A stretch of DNA of 64,000 bases from Kitasatospora herbaricolor (GTDB taxonomy: Bacteria; Actinomycetota; Actinomycetes; Streptomycetales; Streptomycetaceae). The translations under genes were made by a program, and so were the position numbers. Position 1 is the stretch's first letter. Each line of letters starts with the position of its first letter. The notes beneath the pieces were generated by a model. It was not told the DNA's origin. It was given only the letters and a program-made list of their open reading frames with translations, and did not search any database. The stretch is taken from assembly GCF_030813695.1 (NCBI RefSeq), contig NZ_JAUSVA010000002.1, positions 124,001 to 188,000 of the forward strand, in the 5' to 3' direction. Shown here one piece after another: positions 19,999 through 27,867 of the stretch.

Positions 19999-20418
19999 AT
20001 GCCGATCGGCCTGAACGTGCGGACCTCCTCCGGAGAGACCCTGACAGCTTGCACCCATCCGGCGCTCGGTGACCTGTGCCGACGAGCCGCGACTTTGGCC
20101 TTGCCGATGCTCTGCCACGTCGACCCCTATGACGACACCTGGTTCGACAAGTCGCAGATGCGACTCCTGGCCCCTGAGCTGGAGGCGCTGATCGACAGCG
20201 CTTCAGCTCCCGAGGCCGAGGCCGCAGCAGAAGTACTCGACCTGGCCGAGCAGCTTGAACACGAGCCGCACCGCTACCTCATCCTCATCGGACAGGGTGC
20301 CTGCGCCGGCACCCCGGTAGCAGCGGAAGCACGGATCCTGATGACAGAGCACGGCTTTGGCGGCGAACAACAGCAGTGTTCCTCCGTAAGAGTGGGGTGC
20401 GAACCTTCGGTGGGATAA
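19999..20418 (+). CDS. Conserved hypothetical protein (small streptomycete family)
   Basis: A 139-residue acidic cytoplasmic protein starting MPIGLNVRTSSGETLTACTH, with a helical middle (LLAPELEALIDSASAPEAEA, VLDLAEQLEHEPHRYLILIG). The same layout is met in many streptomycete hypotheticals, often several per genome and often near immunity or toxin genes. No catalytic motif is visible. The final 30 residues (GACAGTPVAAEARILMTEHG) may have been altered by local rearrangement, because an IS110 scrap lies just upstream. Confidence 0.6.
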   Translation: MPIGLNVRTSSGETLTACTHPALGDLCRRAATLALPMLCHVDPYDDTWFDKSQMRLLAPELEALIDSASAPEAEAAAEVLDLAEQLEHEPHRYLILIGQGACAGTPVAAEARILMTEHGFGGEQQQCSSVRVGCEPSVG

Positions 20419-20464
20419 GCTTCGTGATCAAGAGCTTTGAACGAGTTCAGGAATTGGGGGGCCG

Positions 20465-22195
20465 GTGTACCGTCACCGTGTCATGATCTCTGCTGCCGTC
20501 GTCGCGGCAGTCGTCGGCTTCATACCCGCCACGGCGCAGGCGGCGGGTCCGTCGACTGCTCCCGGCACGGGTGCGAGTGCCACCACCCCGGCCGCAGGGG
20601 CCGGGAAGGGCGCGCCCTCGGCGGGCACCTCCGCGCGGAGCGCCGAGGACACCGCCGCAGAGAAGGCCGCGCGAGATGCCGTGGCGAAGGACATCGCCGC
20701 GGGGAACGCCGCGGCCGCCAAGGCCAAGGAGGGCGCCCGGTCCGCAGCGCCGGACGCGTCCGCCACGTCGGGTCCGCCCGCTGGTTCGGCCGAGCAGCCG
20801 TACTTCCAGGTCTCCACCGGTCGGTCCAACCGCAACGCGCACGGTATGGGGATGGCGGTAGGCGTCAGCACTGACCTGACCCAGGGAGTCGTCACCTACC
20901 AGGTCGACTGGGGTGACGGCAGCACCTCCTCTGATGTCGGCCTCCTCAGCGAGGTGAGGTTCCTCAACCACACCTTCGCCGAGGTCGGTTCCCACAAGGT
21001 CACGGTCACGGCGACCGAGGCGATCAGTAAGCTGACCGCCCTCACCGTCTTCGAGCAGGTCGTGGACGGCTCCGAGTTCACCCCGTACTCGCCCACCCGG
21101 CTGCTGGACACCCGCGACGGCACCGGAGCCCCGGCCGCCGGAGCGGTCGCCCCGTACGCCACGGCCCGGGTGAAGATCGCCGGCAACGGCGACATCCCGG
21201 CGGGGGTGACGTCGGTGGCCCTGAACATCACCGCCACCAACACCGCGGTCGACGGGCACGTCATCGCGTACGCCTCCGGTTCGAAGCAGCCGACCACCTC
21301 GAACGTGAACTTCACGGCCGGGCAGACCGTGCCGACCCTGGCGATCGTGCCGGTCGGTGCGGACGGGTACGTCGAGCTGGCCAACCGCAGCGGCAGCCCG
21401 GTGGACCTGCTCGCCGATGTGACCGGCTGGTTCAGCAGGTCCGCGGCCAACGGGTACACCTCCGTGAAGCCGTCCCGGATCGGCGACACCCGCGAGGGCA
21501 GGGGCACCGCCCAGGGCCAGGTCGCCGGGCAGAGCTCCTTCGCCCTGCAGGTCGCCGGCCAGGGCGGACTGCCGGCCCAGGGCGTCGCGGCCGTCGCGCT
21601 CAACGTGACGGTCACCGACCCGAAGGGCCCCGGCCACCTGACTGTGTCGCCGAGCGGCCTTCAGCCGTCGGCCACGTCGAACCTGAACTTCACCACCGGG
21701 CAGACGGTCGCCAACGCGGTGATCGTGCCGGTAGGCCCCGACGGCCGGATCTCCGTCCGCAACGGCGCCTGGGGCGCAGCGGACGTCATCGTGGACGTCA
21801 CCGGCTACTACAGCGCGGACGGCAAGGCCGCCTACCTGCCGGAGGAGCCCCGGCGGTTGTACGACTCCCGGCCCTGGGGGCCGCTCTCCGGCCGGAATTT
21901 CAACCGCGAAGGGGTATGGACGTCCGGCAGGGCGCTGGAAGCCCTCGTCCTGAACACGACGGTGACCAACCCGCAGGGCAGCGGCCACCTCGCGGTCGCT
22001 CCGGAGCCCGGCAACCTGGGCGGCGCCCGCCCGACTCCGCCGGACTCCTCGGTGCTGAACTGGACCAAGGGCGCCACCGTCTCCAACCTGGTCCAGGCGG
22101 ACTTCAGGAACGTGGAGTACGTCGACATCTGGAACCTGGGCTGGGAGCCGACCGACCTGATCGTCGACCTGGTCGGCATGTACGACCGGTCCTGA
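20465..22195 (+). CDS. Secreted PKD-like protein with three repeated LLDTRDG-type domains
   Basis: A 576-residue exported protein. GTG 20465 follows GGGGGG; ATG 20483 is an alternative. A signal peptide (VVAAVVGFIPATAQA) and an Ala-rich spacer lead to a PKD-like domain (about 120-195; YQVDWGDGS, HTFAEVGSHKVTVTA). Three copies of a domain of about 125 residues follow, each with a motif like PTRLLDTRDG or PSRIGDTREG, a VALNITATN strand, TSNVNFTAGQTV, a VIVPVG strand and a final DVTGWFS or DVTGYYS. The third copy is diverged. Such repeats occur in actinobacterial surface or wall-associated proteins. The role is probably adhesion or binding. Confidence 0.8.
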   Translation: MYRHRVMISAAVVAAVVGFIPATAQAAGPSTAPGTGASATTPAAGAGKGAPSAGTSARSAEDTAAEKAARDAVAKDIAAGNAAAAKAKEGARSAAPDASATSGPPAGSAEQPYFQVSTGRSNRNAHGMGMAVGVSTDLTQGVVTYQVDWGDGSTSSDVGLLSEVRFLNHTFAEVGSHKVTVTATEAISKLTALTVFEQVVDGSEFTPYSPTRLLDTRDGTGAPAAGAVAPYATARVKIAGNGDIPAGVTSVALNITATNTAVDGHVIAYASGSKQPTTSNVNFTAGQTVPTLAIVPVGADGYVELANRSGSPVDLLADVTGWFSRSAANGYTSVKPSRIGDTREGRGTAQGQVAGQSSFALQVAGQGGLPAQGVAAVALNVTVTDPKGPGHLTVSPSGLQPSATSNLNFTTGQTVANAVIVPVGPDGRISVRNGAWGAADVIVDVTGYYSADGKAAYLPEEPRRLYDSRPWGPLSGRNFNREGVWTSGRALEALVLNTTVTNPQGSGHLAVAPEPGNLGGARPTPPDSSVLNWTKGATVSNLVQADFRNVEYVDIWNLGWEPTDLIVDLVGMYDRS

Positions 22196-22291
22196 CGTCC
22201 CGTCCGTGCCGGTGCCCGCACCGAGCTGGAGGCGATCCCGGCCGCGGGCCGGTCAGGTGGCCTCTTCCGGACGGCCTTCGGAAACCGAAGG

Positions 22292-22334
22292 GTGCCGGTG
22301 GTGTTGGTAGTGCCGGTGGTGTTGGTAGTACCGC
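22292..22334 (+). repeat. 18-bp tandem repeat before a terminator
   Basis: GTGCCGGTGGTGTTGGTA occurs exactly at 22292-22309 and 22310-22327, with a partial third unit running into the hairpin at 22335. Confidence 0.85.
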
Positions 22335-22370
22335 TGGTGCCGGGACCGCGCGACAGCGGTCCCGGCACCA
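22335..22370. terminator. 15-bp perfect hairpin
   Basis: Bases 22335-22349 pair with 22356-22370 around GCGACA. It lies 140 bp after the secreted repeat protein and is probably its terminator. The remaining stretch to 22644 holds no supported gene. Confidence 0.75.
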
Positions 22371-22644
22371 CCGGCAATCGGGACGACGACCCACCCACGC
22401 CCCTGGTCCTGCCGCCGGTGCCTTCGGCGAGCAGCGGGCAGCGGGCAGTCGGGGGGAGGAGACGCCGGAGACGGCGTGCGCCCCGGTGTACTTCGTCGCA
22501 TGCATAATCCAACACCCGGCCACCGGCGAAAGGCCGGCGAGGACGACGGCAAGCTCGGGGTCCACGACCGGCCTGTCCCCACGTCACCTGCGGCCATGTG
22601 CAGGCCGGACTTGTCGGGTCCTGCACGCATGGCAGGCTGGGCGA

Positions 22645-23247
22645 ATGCCCTCTGGATCCACCGCCGCTGACCGGCACGCTCCCTGTGAACCGACGCCACT
22701 CGACGGCGGCGAGCCCTTCCAAGGCTCGAACGCGGGCACGGTGCTCGACTTCTGGCGCTACGCCATGCCCGACCTGCGGACCAACACGACCCGTGGTCTG
22801 CTCGCCGAATTCCTGGTCCACCGCGCTGTCGGCGCGGTGAACCGCAACACGGAATGGGAGAGCTTCGACGTCCTCGCGCCCTCAGGGCTGAGGATCGAGG
22901 TCAAGACCAGCGCCTACCTCCAGGCCTGGGGACAAGCCCGGCTGTCCGACATCCGCTTCTCCCGGCTGCGAGGACGCACCTGGACCCCCGAGAGCGGCCG
23001 CTCGCCCGAGCAGTCGTACAACGCCGACGTCTACGTCTTCGCCGTCCACACCGCGCGCACCCACGCCGACTACGACCCCCTCGACGTCGGCCAGTGGCAC
23101 TTCTACATCGCCCCCCGCACCCCCGTGGAAGCCACCGCACAGGCCAGCCTCGGACTCGCCACCGTCCAAAGGATCTGCGGCGACCCCGTCGCCTACGACG
23201 GCCTCGCACACCGGATCGCGACCTGCACCACCAGCCCGAAAGCCTGA
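22645..23247 (+). CDS. Orphan PD-(D/E)XK nuclease-like protein
   Basis: A 200-residue cytoplasmic protein. Its core fits the restriction-endonuclease fold: a helix with Glu (RGLLAEFLVHRAVG), then WESFDVLAPSGLRIEVKTS, where Asp (F-D-V) and E-V-K are spaced as in PD-(D/E)XK nucleases, then a helix/strand with SDIRFSRL and NADVYVFAVH. The C-terminal half (VGQWHFYIAPRTPVEA) is typical of restriction-like hypotheticals. No methyltransferase, helicase or other defence partner is adjacent, so it could be a solitary nuclease or a DNA-repair enzyme. The start at 22645 has a poor Shine-Dalgarno; 22759 (MPDLRTNTTRG) is another candidate. Confidence 0.6.
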   Translation: MPSGSTAADRHAPCEPTPLDGGEPFQGSNAGTVLDFWRYAMPDLRTNTTRGLLAEFLVHRAVGAVNRNTEWESFDVLAPSGLRIEVKTSAYLQAWGQARLSDIRFSRLRGRTWTPESGRSPEQSYNADVYVFAVHTARTHADYDPLDVGQWHFYIAPRTPVEATAQASLGLATVQRICGDPVAYDGLAHRIATCTTSPKA

Positions 23248-23656
23248 CGATTCCCCACACCCCTGACACACGAACGGGTGAGGCGGATTCGGGCTGCCGA
23301 ACAGCCGGGCGATCGCCGCCTCGACCTCGCCCGCACACCGACCCCGGTGCCACCGGCGGGCAACCAGACCGGGAGCGGGAAGCAGCGCCGACGGGCCCGG
23401 GCCGGAACGGCGGGGCCGGGACCGGGACGGGCCGGGCCGGGCCGGGCCGGGCCGGGCCGGCACCCCGTCGAGGGCGGCCGGCTGGACCCGGCACGGTGCA
23501 GCAAAGTGACGGGACGGCAGGCAAGGCGAGCTGGAGCGGCAACCAGACGGGCCGGGAACGGAGTGAGCGGGACGGACACGGACAGGCGCTGACTACCGTG
23601 GGGCCAACTCCGGCAACACGAACACCGGGCAACCTGGCAGCACACCCCCGACCCTG
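23248..23656. other. No supported gene; contains a simple repeat
   Basis: Frames here have no recognisable content. Six GCCGG units occupy 23431-23460. Confidence 0.5.
23431..23460. repeat. (GCCGG)x6 pentanucleotide repeat
   Basis: Six perfect copies in non-coding sequence, flanked by related GGACGG and GGGACC units. It is prone to slippage. Confidence 0.9.
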
Positions 23657-23830
23657 GTGGAGCACACCTTGGACATCTGGACACCCACGCCACCGTGGAT
23701 CCACACCGCCACCCACCCCGACACCTCATGGCCTCTGCCCCCGCAAGGAACCACCCACGTCGCGTACCTGGACGGCGGACGGATGCGCACCAGCCAGGGC
23801 GTCTTCGAAGAAACCGCCCCGGCGGTGTCG
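23657..23830 (+). pseudogene. Barstar-like (barnase inhibitor) N-terminal fragment
   Basis: From GTG 23657 the frame reads HTLDIWTPTPPWIHTAT, LPPQGTTHVAYLDGGRMRTS and QGVFEETAPA. This is the N-terminal strand-helix of streptomycete barstar-family proteins, in which LDGxxMxT begins the inhibitor fold. The similarity stops at about 23822 and the rest of the roughly 90-residue domain is missing. It is a broken immunity/antitoxin gene; no ribonuclease toxin was found nearby. Confidence 0.5.
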
Positions 23831-23855
23831 TCACCGGTCGCGATCTCGGTGAGTG

Positions 23856-24050
23856 TCAGCGTGGCGTGGAGAGGTGGCCGTCGATGGTGCCCGCGCAGCT
23901 GCCGGACCCGACGGCTCCCGCGTCGGTCATGGCGCTCGAGGTCCGTGCGTAGGTTGCGGTGATGGCGCGGCGTTGCCCGGCGGGCATGTCGGTGGCGGCC
24001 TGGCCCAGGCGCTGGGCCAGTGCCTCGTACGCCGGCAAGGCCGGTTCGGC
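23856..24050 (-). pseudogene. Fragment of an unidentified secreted or lipoprotein-type gene
   Basis: One minus frame has a coherent stretch, LPAYEALAQRLGQAATDMP then AGQRRAITATYARTSSAMTD, ending GSGSCAGTIDG. It continues in another frame as LTLTEIATGDD. There is no start codon and it is framed by other broken genes. The family is not recognised. Confidence 0.3.
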
Positions 24051-24132
24051 GCGTGGGCGAGCAGGGCACGGTGGCCCGCGCCGGGCCTGAGACCGGGTGT
24101 TGTGGTGCTGGCGGCCGGGTGGGCGGGAGCCG

Positions 24133-24750
24133 TCAGGTGCCGGGCGTCCGGTGGTCGAGTTCGCTGCGGGCGCGGTTGCGGACCCGCCGGGCGACCAGTG
24201 CCCCTGCGAGCAGCGCGGCCACCAGGAGCGCGGTGCCAATGTCCCAGGCGGCGAATGCCACCGCCCGGCCGCTTCGGGTGAGTCCGAGCGCGGCCAGCAC
24301 CCGGACGAGCACCACGAAGCCGGCCAGGAGGACGATGTTGCCCGGGCTCAGTCTGGTGCGCCACGGCACGATCGACGGCGTGGGCGGCAGGTCGGCGTCC
24401 CCCGGCGGCAGCGGGCCGTGACCGGCCGGCCAGCCCGGCGGCGTCCACACCGGCGGCCACTCCCCCACCCGGTTCGTTCCCCATCGCGCCGGGGCAAGGA
24501 CGCCGGGATGCAGGTCCGGACGGCGCATCCAGGCGGCCCGCTGCTGCGCGGCCGGATCCGGATCGAGGACGAAGTGCAGGCGTGGGCCGGCCAGGCCGGG
24601 CATCACGCCGGGGTCGTGGCGCTCCAGCCGGTACCCGTACAGGCCCGCCGCCCAGATCTGCTGCGCCAGCTCGGGCCCCCGGCAGAAGCTCCTGACCACG
24701 ACCTCGGCGTTCCTGCCGTCCAGGCGACGGGCCAGCGCGGAGTGGTCCAT
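24133..24750 (-). CDS. Two-helix membrane protein of a type VII-like operon
   Basis: A 205-residue protein. ATG 24750 lies four bases after the preceding frame's stop (TGA GGTG ATG). The N-terminal 100 residues are soluble (ALARRLDGRNAEVVVRSFCR, LAQQIWAAGLYGYRLERHD). A Trp/Pro-rich segment (EWPPVWTPPGWPAG) follows, then two membrane helices (NIVLLAGFVVLVRVLAALGL and AWDIGTALLVAALLAGALVA). It is third in a minus-strand cluster after a WXG100/EspC-like protein and a frameshifted coiled-coil protein. It may anchor or process the small secreted partner; no enzyme motif is visible. Confidence 0.6.
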   Translation of the reverse strand: MDHSALARRLDGRNAEVVVRSFCRGPELAQQIWAAGLYGYRLERHDPGVMPGLAGPRLHFVLDPDPAAQQRAAWMRRPDLHPGVLAPARWGTNRVGEWPPVWTPPGWPAGHGPLPPGDADLPPTPSIVPWRTRLSPGNIVLLAGFVVLVRVLAALGLTRSGRAVAFAAWDIGTALLVAALLAGALVARRVRNRARSELDHRTPGT

Positions 24751-24754
24751 CACC

Positions 24755-25049
24755 TCAGCCACCGTCCTCGGCGGCCTGGTCGGCCTTGGAACCGTCCCTC
24801 CACGCGTTCTCCAAGCCGATGCCGAGGAGTCCCCCGGCCAGGGCTTCGGCAAACTGCCGTTCGCTGCGGGGTAGGAACTGCTCGAGCCACGATCCGGCGG
24901 GTGTCGTCGATCTCCTTCGCCGCCTGCCGCAGCCGGGCCGCCAGCGCCTCGACCCGCTCGGCATCCCGCGGAGCGGGATCGAAGCCGATCCCCTCGAAAC
25001 CCGCCCGGTCGCGCGATACCGCCGCAGCGAGCCCGGGGAATCCGGCCAT
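24755..25049 (-). pseudogene. Frameshifted small coiled-coil protein between type VII-like genes
   Basis: Translation from ATG 25049 gives MAGFPGLAAAVSRDRAGFEG, DAERVEALAARLRQAAKEID and then loses sense. Near 24895 the natural continuation moves to another frame, TPAGSWLEQFLPRSERQFAE then ALAGGLLGIGLENAWRDGSK, ending at 24755. Joining the frames gives an ordinary protein of about 97 residues. One indel is the simplest cause, either a real mutation or a sequencing error. The start overlaps the upstream gene's stop (TGATG), so it was translationally coupled. Confidence 0.6.
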
Positions 25050-25351
25050 CAGGACACCTGCCCGGACATCACCCTGCGTACCGCCTCGTCCGCCTGCCGG
25101 TAGCCCTTCGGCGATACCTGCAGGCCGCCGCCGAGGGCTTTCAGGGTCTCGCCGAGCTGCTGGAGCCCGAACGACCAGCCTTCTCCGAACCCGCCGCAGG
25201 CGAACTCCGGCGCCTGGTGTCCCACCGCCCGCGGCTGGGTCCCCGTCAGCGCCGAAATCGCGCCCCCCATGCTGGCGACCGCCTCGTCCAACCCGCGCCC
25301 CAGACCGTCCAACTGATCGGCCTCGACCCGAAACGTTCCCTGCGCCACCAT
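25049..25351 (-). CDS. WXG100/EspC-like type VII secretion-associated small protein
   Basis: A 100-residue helical protein without a classical signal peptide: FRVEADQLDGLGRGLDEAVA, a GGxGxGW turn (CGGFGEGWSFGLQQLGETLK) and GYRQADEAVRRVM. The helix-GxW-helix layout and the C-terminal YxxAD resemble EspC/WXG100-family substrates or chaperones of ESX (type VII) secretion. The stop codon overlaps the next start in TGATG. No EccC/EccD genes are present, so it would rely on a secretion machine elsewhere. Assignment rests on pattern rather than a conserved catalytic site. Confidence 0.6.
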   Translation of the reverse strand: MVAQGTFRVEADQLDGLGRGLDEAVASMGGAISALTGTQPRAVGHQAPEFACGGFGEGWSFGLQQLGETLKALGGGLQVSPKGYRQADEAVRRVMSGQVS

Positions 25352-25959
25352 GCCCCCCGGCAAAGGTCGTACGGAAAGTAGCTGCACCCTGACAACACGA
25401 TCACCATCGTTGCCAGGAGATACGGACGCCCATTGGGCACACCCGGTTGCGGGGCCTCTCGCCCCCGCAGGCACGAAGACCCCGGGCGCACGGGGCGCGG
25501 TCGCAATACGGCGGTGGGGCCGCCCCGCCGCCGAACGCCCAGATTCCGAAGCTCGCACCGGAACGACGGCACCCACCGGCTTCGACCCGTCCCGCCCGAC
25601 GGCAACCAGGCCGATTGGCGCCGGTCCCCTCGGGATCCGGCCGCCCACCATGCTGGTCGTCCGCCGCGGACGAGTCGCAGGGCTGCCTCGCGGTCCGCTC
25701 CGACGCACGCGGCAGTGATGACCACCCACCAAGCTGTCCGGGGAGCCCAGCGTGTGGCAGGCGCGGACGGCCGAGGCGAGCGGGGCGGCCGGGGCGGCGG
25801 CCGGCCCCATCGCTCGCAGCGCCTTGATCGCAGAGGCCGAGAGCCCGGGGCCGTCCGGCTGCGGGTGGCGAACAGACCGTCACGAACCGGAGGGAGGACT
25901 CACGCAACGCCGAAGCCCTGCTCTGTCAACGGGCAGGATCACGATCTGCGGCTCGAGTA
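25352..25959. other. No supported gene
   Basis: Long frames on both strands are Ala/Arg/Pro/Gly-rich with no domain or start signal. The region probably includes the promoter of the type VII-like cluster. Confidence 0.5.
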
Positions 25960-26340
25960 CTACGAGGTGAAGCCGGCTCGCCGTTCGGCGAAAATCCTCA
26001 TCGCCTCACCCAGGAATTCCACCATCCTGGGATGGTACGAGTTGTGAAACTCCCTCATGGCGTCGTCCTCCGCGTAGAAGAGTGCCATCCCGACGTATGC
26101 TTGCGTACTGGGGGCGTAGAATCGGCAGGCTATGCCGAAATGCCGACCGACGAGCTCCTGGATCCGGGAGTCCCCAGGCAGGGAGCCGTCCAGGCAGGCC
26201 GCGATCTCCCGGTACAGCACGTCCCAGTCCTGGTGGACCTGAGGCCTGTCGACGTGGTCCCAGTTGTTGGTCTCGGCGAGGCTCTTCGCCTGCTCTTCGG
26301 CCAACGACCGACGACACTCTTCCTCGTACTGATTCCCCAT
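25960..26340 (-). CDS. TipAS-like antibiotic-recognition domain protein, stand-alone
   Basis: A 126-residue helical protein: SLAEEQAKSLAETNNWDHVD, DWDVLYREIAACLDGSLPGD, IQELVGRHFGIACRFYAPST, YVGMALFYAEDDAMREFHNS and RMVEFLGEAMRIFAERR. This is the ligand-binding TipAS fold, which in TipAL binds thiopeptides and in AlbA-type proteins binds albicidin. No MerR DNA-binding part precedes it. It is somewhat shorter than the 144 residues of TipAS, mainly at the N-terminus. It might sequester a peptide antibiotic. The start is preceded by a poor Shine-Dalgarno. Confidence 0.75.
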   Translation of the reverse strand: MGNQYEEECRRSLAEEQAKSLAETNNWDHVDRPQVHQDWDVLYREIAACLDGSLPGDSRIQELVGRHFGIACRFYAPSTQAYVGMALFYAEDDAMREFHNSYHPRMVEFLGEAMRIFAERRAGFTS

Positions 26341-26537
26341 GGCACCAATTCTCTTGTCCGACTGTCAATCCAGGCGGAACAGTGACACAGGCCCACCGGA
26401 TCGGCAACCTGTTTTGTTGAGCGGATCGGTCGATTCGTCAAAAATGGGCAGCCGGAGGAGTCTCCGCGTGCCGCCAAAGTCGTTTCCTTGGGGGACATCC
26501 CGTTCCTGGGGCGGACGTAGGAAACCGGCAGCGGGCG

Positions 26538-26652
26538 TGCGAGATCCGTCGGATCAAGGTCGCCAACGCGAGCAACCTGCTGTTCCCCGGCGCCCGCCAG
26601 GCCGTCCAGATCGAGCGCCGCCGCACCGAACGCAAGACCGGAAAGGCCAGTG
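26538..26652 (+). pseudogene. ISAs1-like transposase internal fragment
   Basis: [38 protein letters not shown] matches the central part of ISAs1/IS4-type transposases (FPxAxQAxxIxRRR...TGK). It has no flanking family sequence. A C-terminal fragment of the same type lies at 29085-29339 on the other strand. The stretch 26653-27001 holds nothing supported. Confidence 0.5.
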
Positions 26653-27001
26653 CGGCCCGTCCTCCTCGGTCTCGTCCTCGCCGTCCTCGACGACGCGGGG
26701 GAGGTCTCTCCTGCGGTCGGGCTCCGGTCAGGGAGCGGCAGACGACGAAGGCGGCGATGACCAGGTGCCGCCGGAGCGTCCCAGCCTCGGCGTGGTCCAG
26801 GTATCGGCGCCATGGGCGGCCGAGGAGGTGACCGGTGACAGGCTGGTCGACCAGGCACGACTCGGTGGGCCGGCAGGCCGGACGGGCAGCGGCGCCAGTC
26901 GATCCGTACCGGCGGCAACGCCAGCGCCGTCGGCGCCTCCGCCACCGTCGTCGTCCTCGCGTGACAGCAGCTGCCGGCGGGGCGCCGCTGCCTCGCCGGG
27001 A

Positions 27002-27760
27002 TCATCGGGACGGTTCCTCCTCTCGGAGGGGGAGGCGGCCGGCGGACTCCAGCCTGGCCAGGCGCTCGTGCTCGCGCTCCGCCCAGCGTCGTACCCGGGC
27101 GGGGTCCAGCGCGGTGCCGTGGCCGACGTGCAGTGCGGTGGGGCCCAGGGCGAGCATCGCGCGCAGGCTGGCGAGGTTCTGGCGGGGGTCGTCGTGGAAG
27201 GGCGGGTTGGCCGGTTTGCCGGGGATCAGGCCCATGAAGGAGTTGGCGATGAGGTCGCCCGCGACGAGGTCGCCCTCGTCGGTGAGGACGGAGACGGCTC
27301 CGGCGGTGTGCCCGGGGGTGGGCATGATGCGGCCGGCGATCCCGAAGTCCTCCAGGCTCGTCTCGCCGCTGATCAGTACGCCGGGTTCGACCGGTTCGGC
27401 CCGGACGTGCAGGTTCTTGTTGCGGTCCATCAGCCGGCCCATCGGGCCGGTGGGCAGGTACGGTTCGCGGACCCGGCCGCTGCGGTAGGGACCGAGGTCG
27501 GCGACGTGGCCGGCGACGGGTGCGCCGGTGAGGCGGTGCAGTTCTGCGGCGGAGCCGAAGTGGTCGATGTGGCCGTGGGTGAGGACGATCAGCGAGATCT
27601 CGGAGGGGTCGACGCCGTGTGCGGCGATCTGCTCGTAGATCTTCCGGCCGCTGCCGGGAGTCCCGGCGTCGACGATGACGGGCCGGCGGCCGAGCAGCAG
27701 GTAGGCGTTGACGGCGTGCCGGCCCAGGACCGGGATGGGGACGACCTTCGTACGGGACAT
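27002..27760 (-). CDS. MBL-fold metallo-hydrolase
   Basis: A 252-residue metallo-beta-lactamase-fold enzyme. ATG 27760 has GGAG seven bases upstream. Zinc motifs are complete: LTHGHIDHFGS (HxHxDH), a later His in PTPGHTAGAVSVL, Asp in LVAGDLIANSF and a final His in HVGHG. Relatives include glyoxalase II-like thioesterases and lactonases; the substrate cannot be fixed from sequence. It follows a GlxA-type regulator on the same strand, 107 bp away, which probably controls it. Confidence 0.85.
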   Translation of the reverse strand: MSRTKVVPIPVLGRHAVNAYLLLGRRPVIVDAGTPGSGRKIYEQIAAHGVDPSEISLIVLTHGHIDHFGSAAELHRLTGAPVAGHVADLGPYRSGRVREPYLPTGPMGRLMDRNKNLHVRAEPVEPGVLISGETSLEDFGIAGRIMPTPGHTAGAVSVLTDEGDLVAGDLIANSFMGLIPGKPANPPFHDDPRQNLASLRAMLALGPTALHVGHGTALDPARVRRWAEREHERLARLESAGRLPLREEEPSR

Positions 27761-27867
27761 GGCGGGCTCCAGGGTGTGGGTGGTGGCTTCGGCTCGTGCG
27801 GGCATGGCTGGGGAACGCCGGGCGGCGGTGGGTTGGCAGGCGGTGTGACGCGGGGCCGCCTGGGCGG

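Noticed and set aside
23593..24069. 158-codon minus-strand frame over the barstar fragment
   Set aside because: Only a short piece (LTLTEIATGDD) looks protein-like; the rest is an Arg/Pro/Gly-rich shadow.
26130..27005. 291-codon minus-strand frame upstream of the MBL gene
   Set aside because: Arg/Pro-rich, overlaps the TipAS-like gene in another frame and is antisense to an ISAs1 fragment; no start signal.
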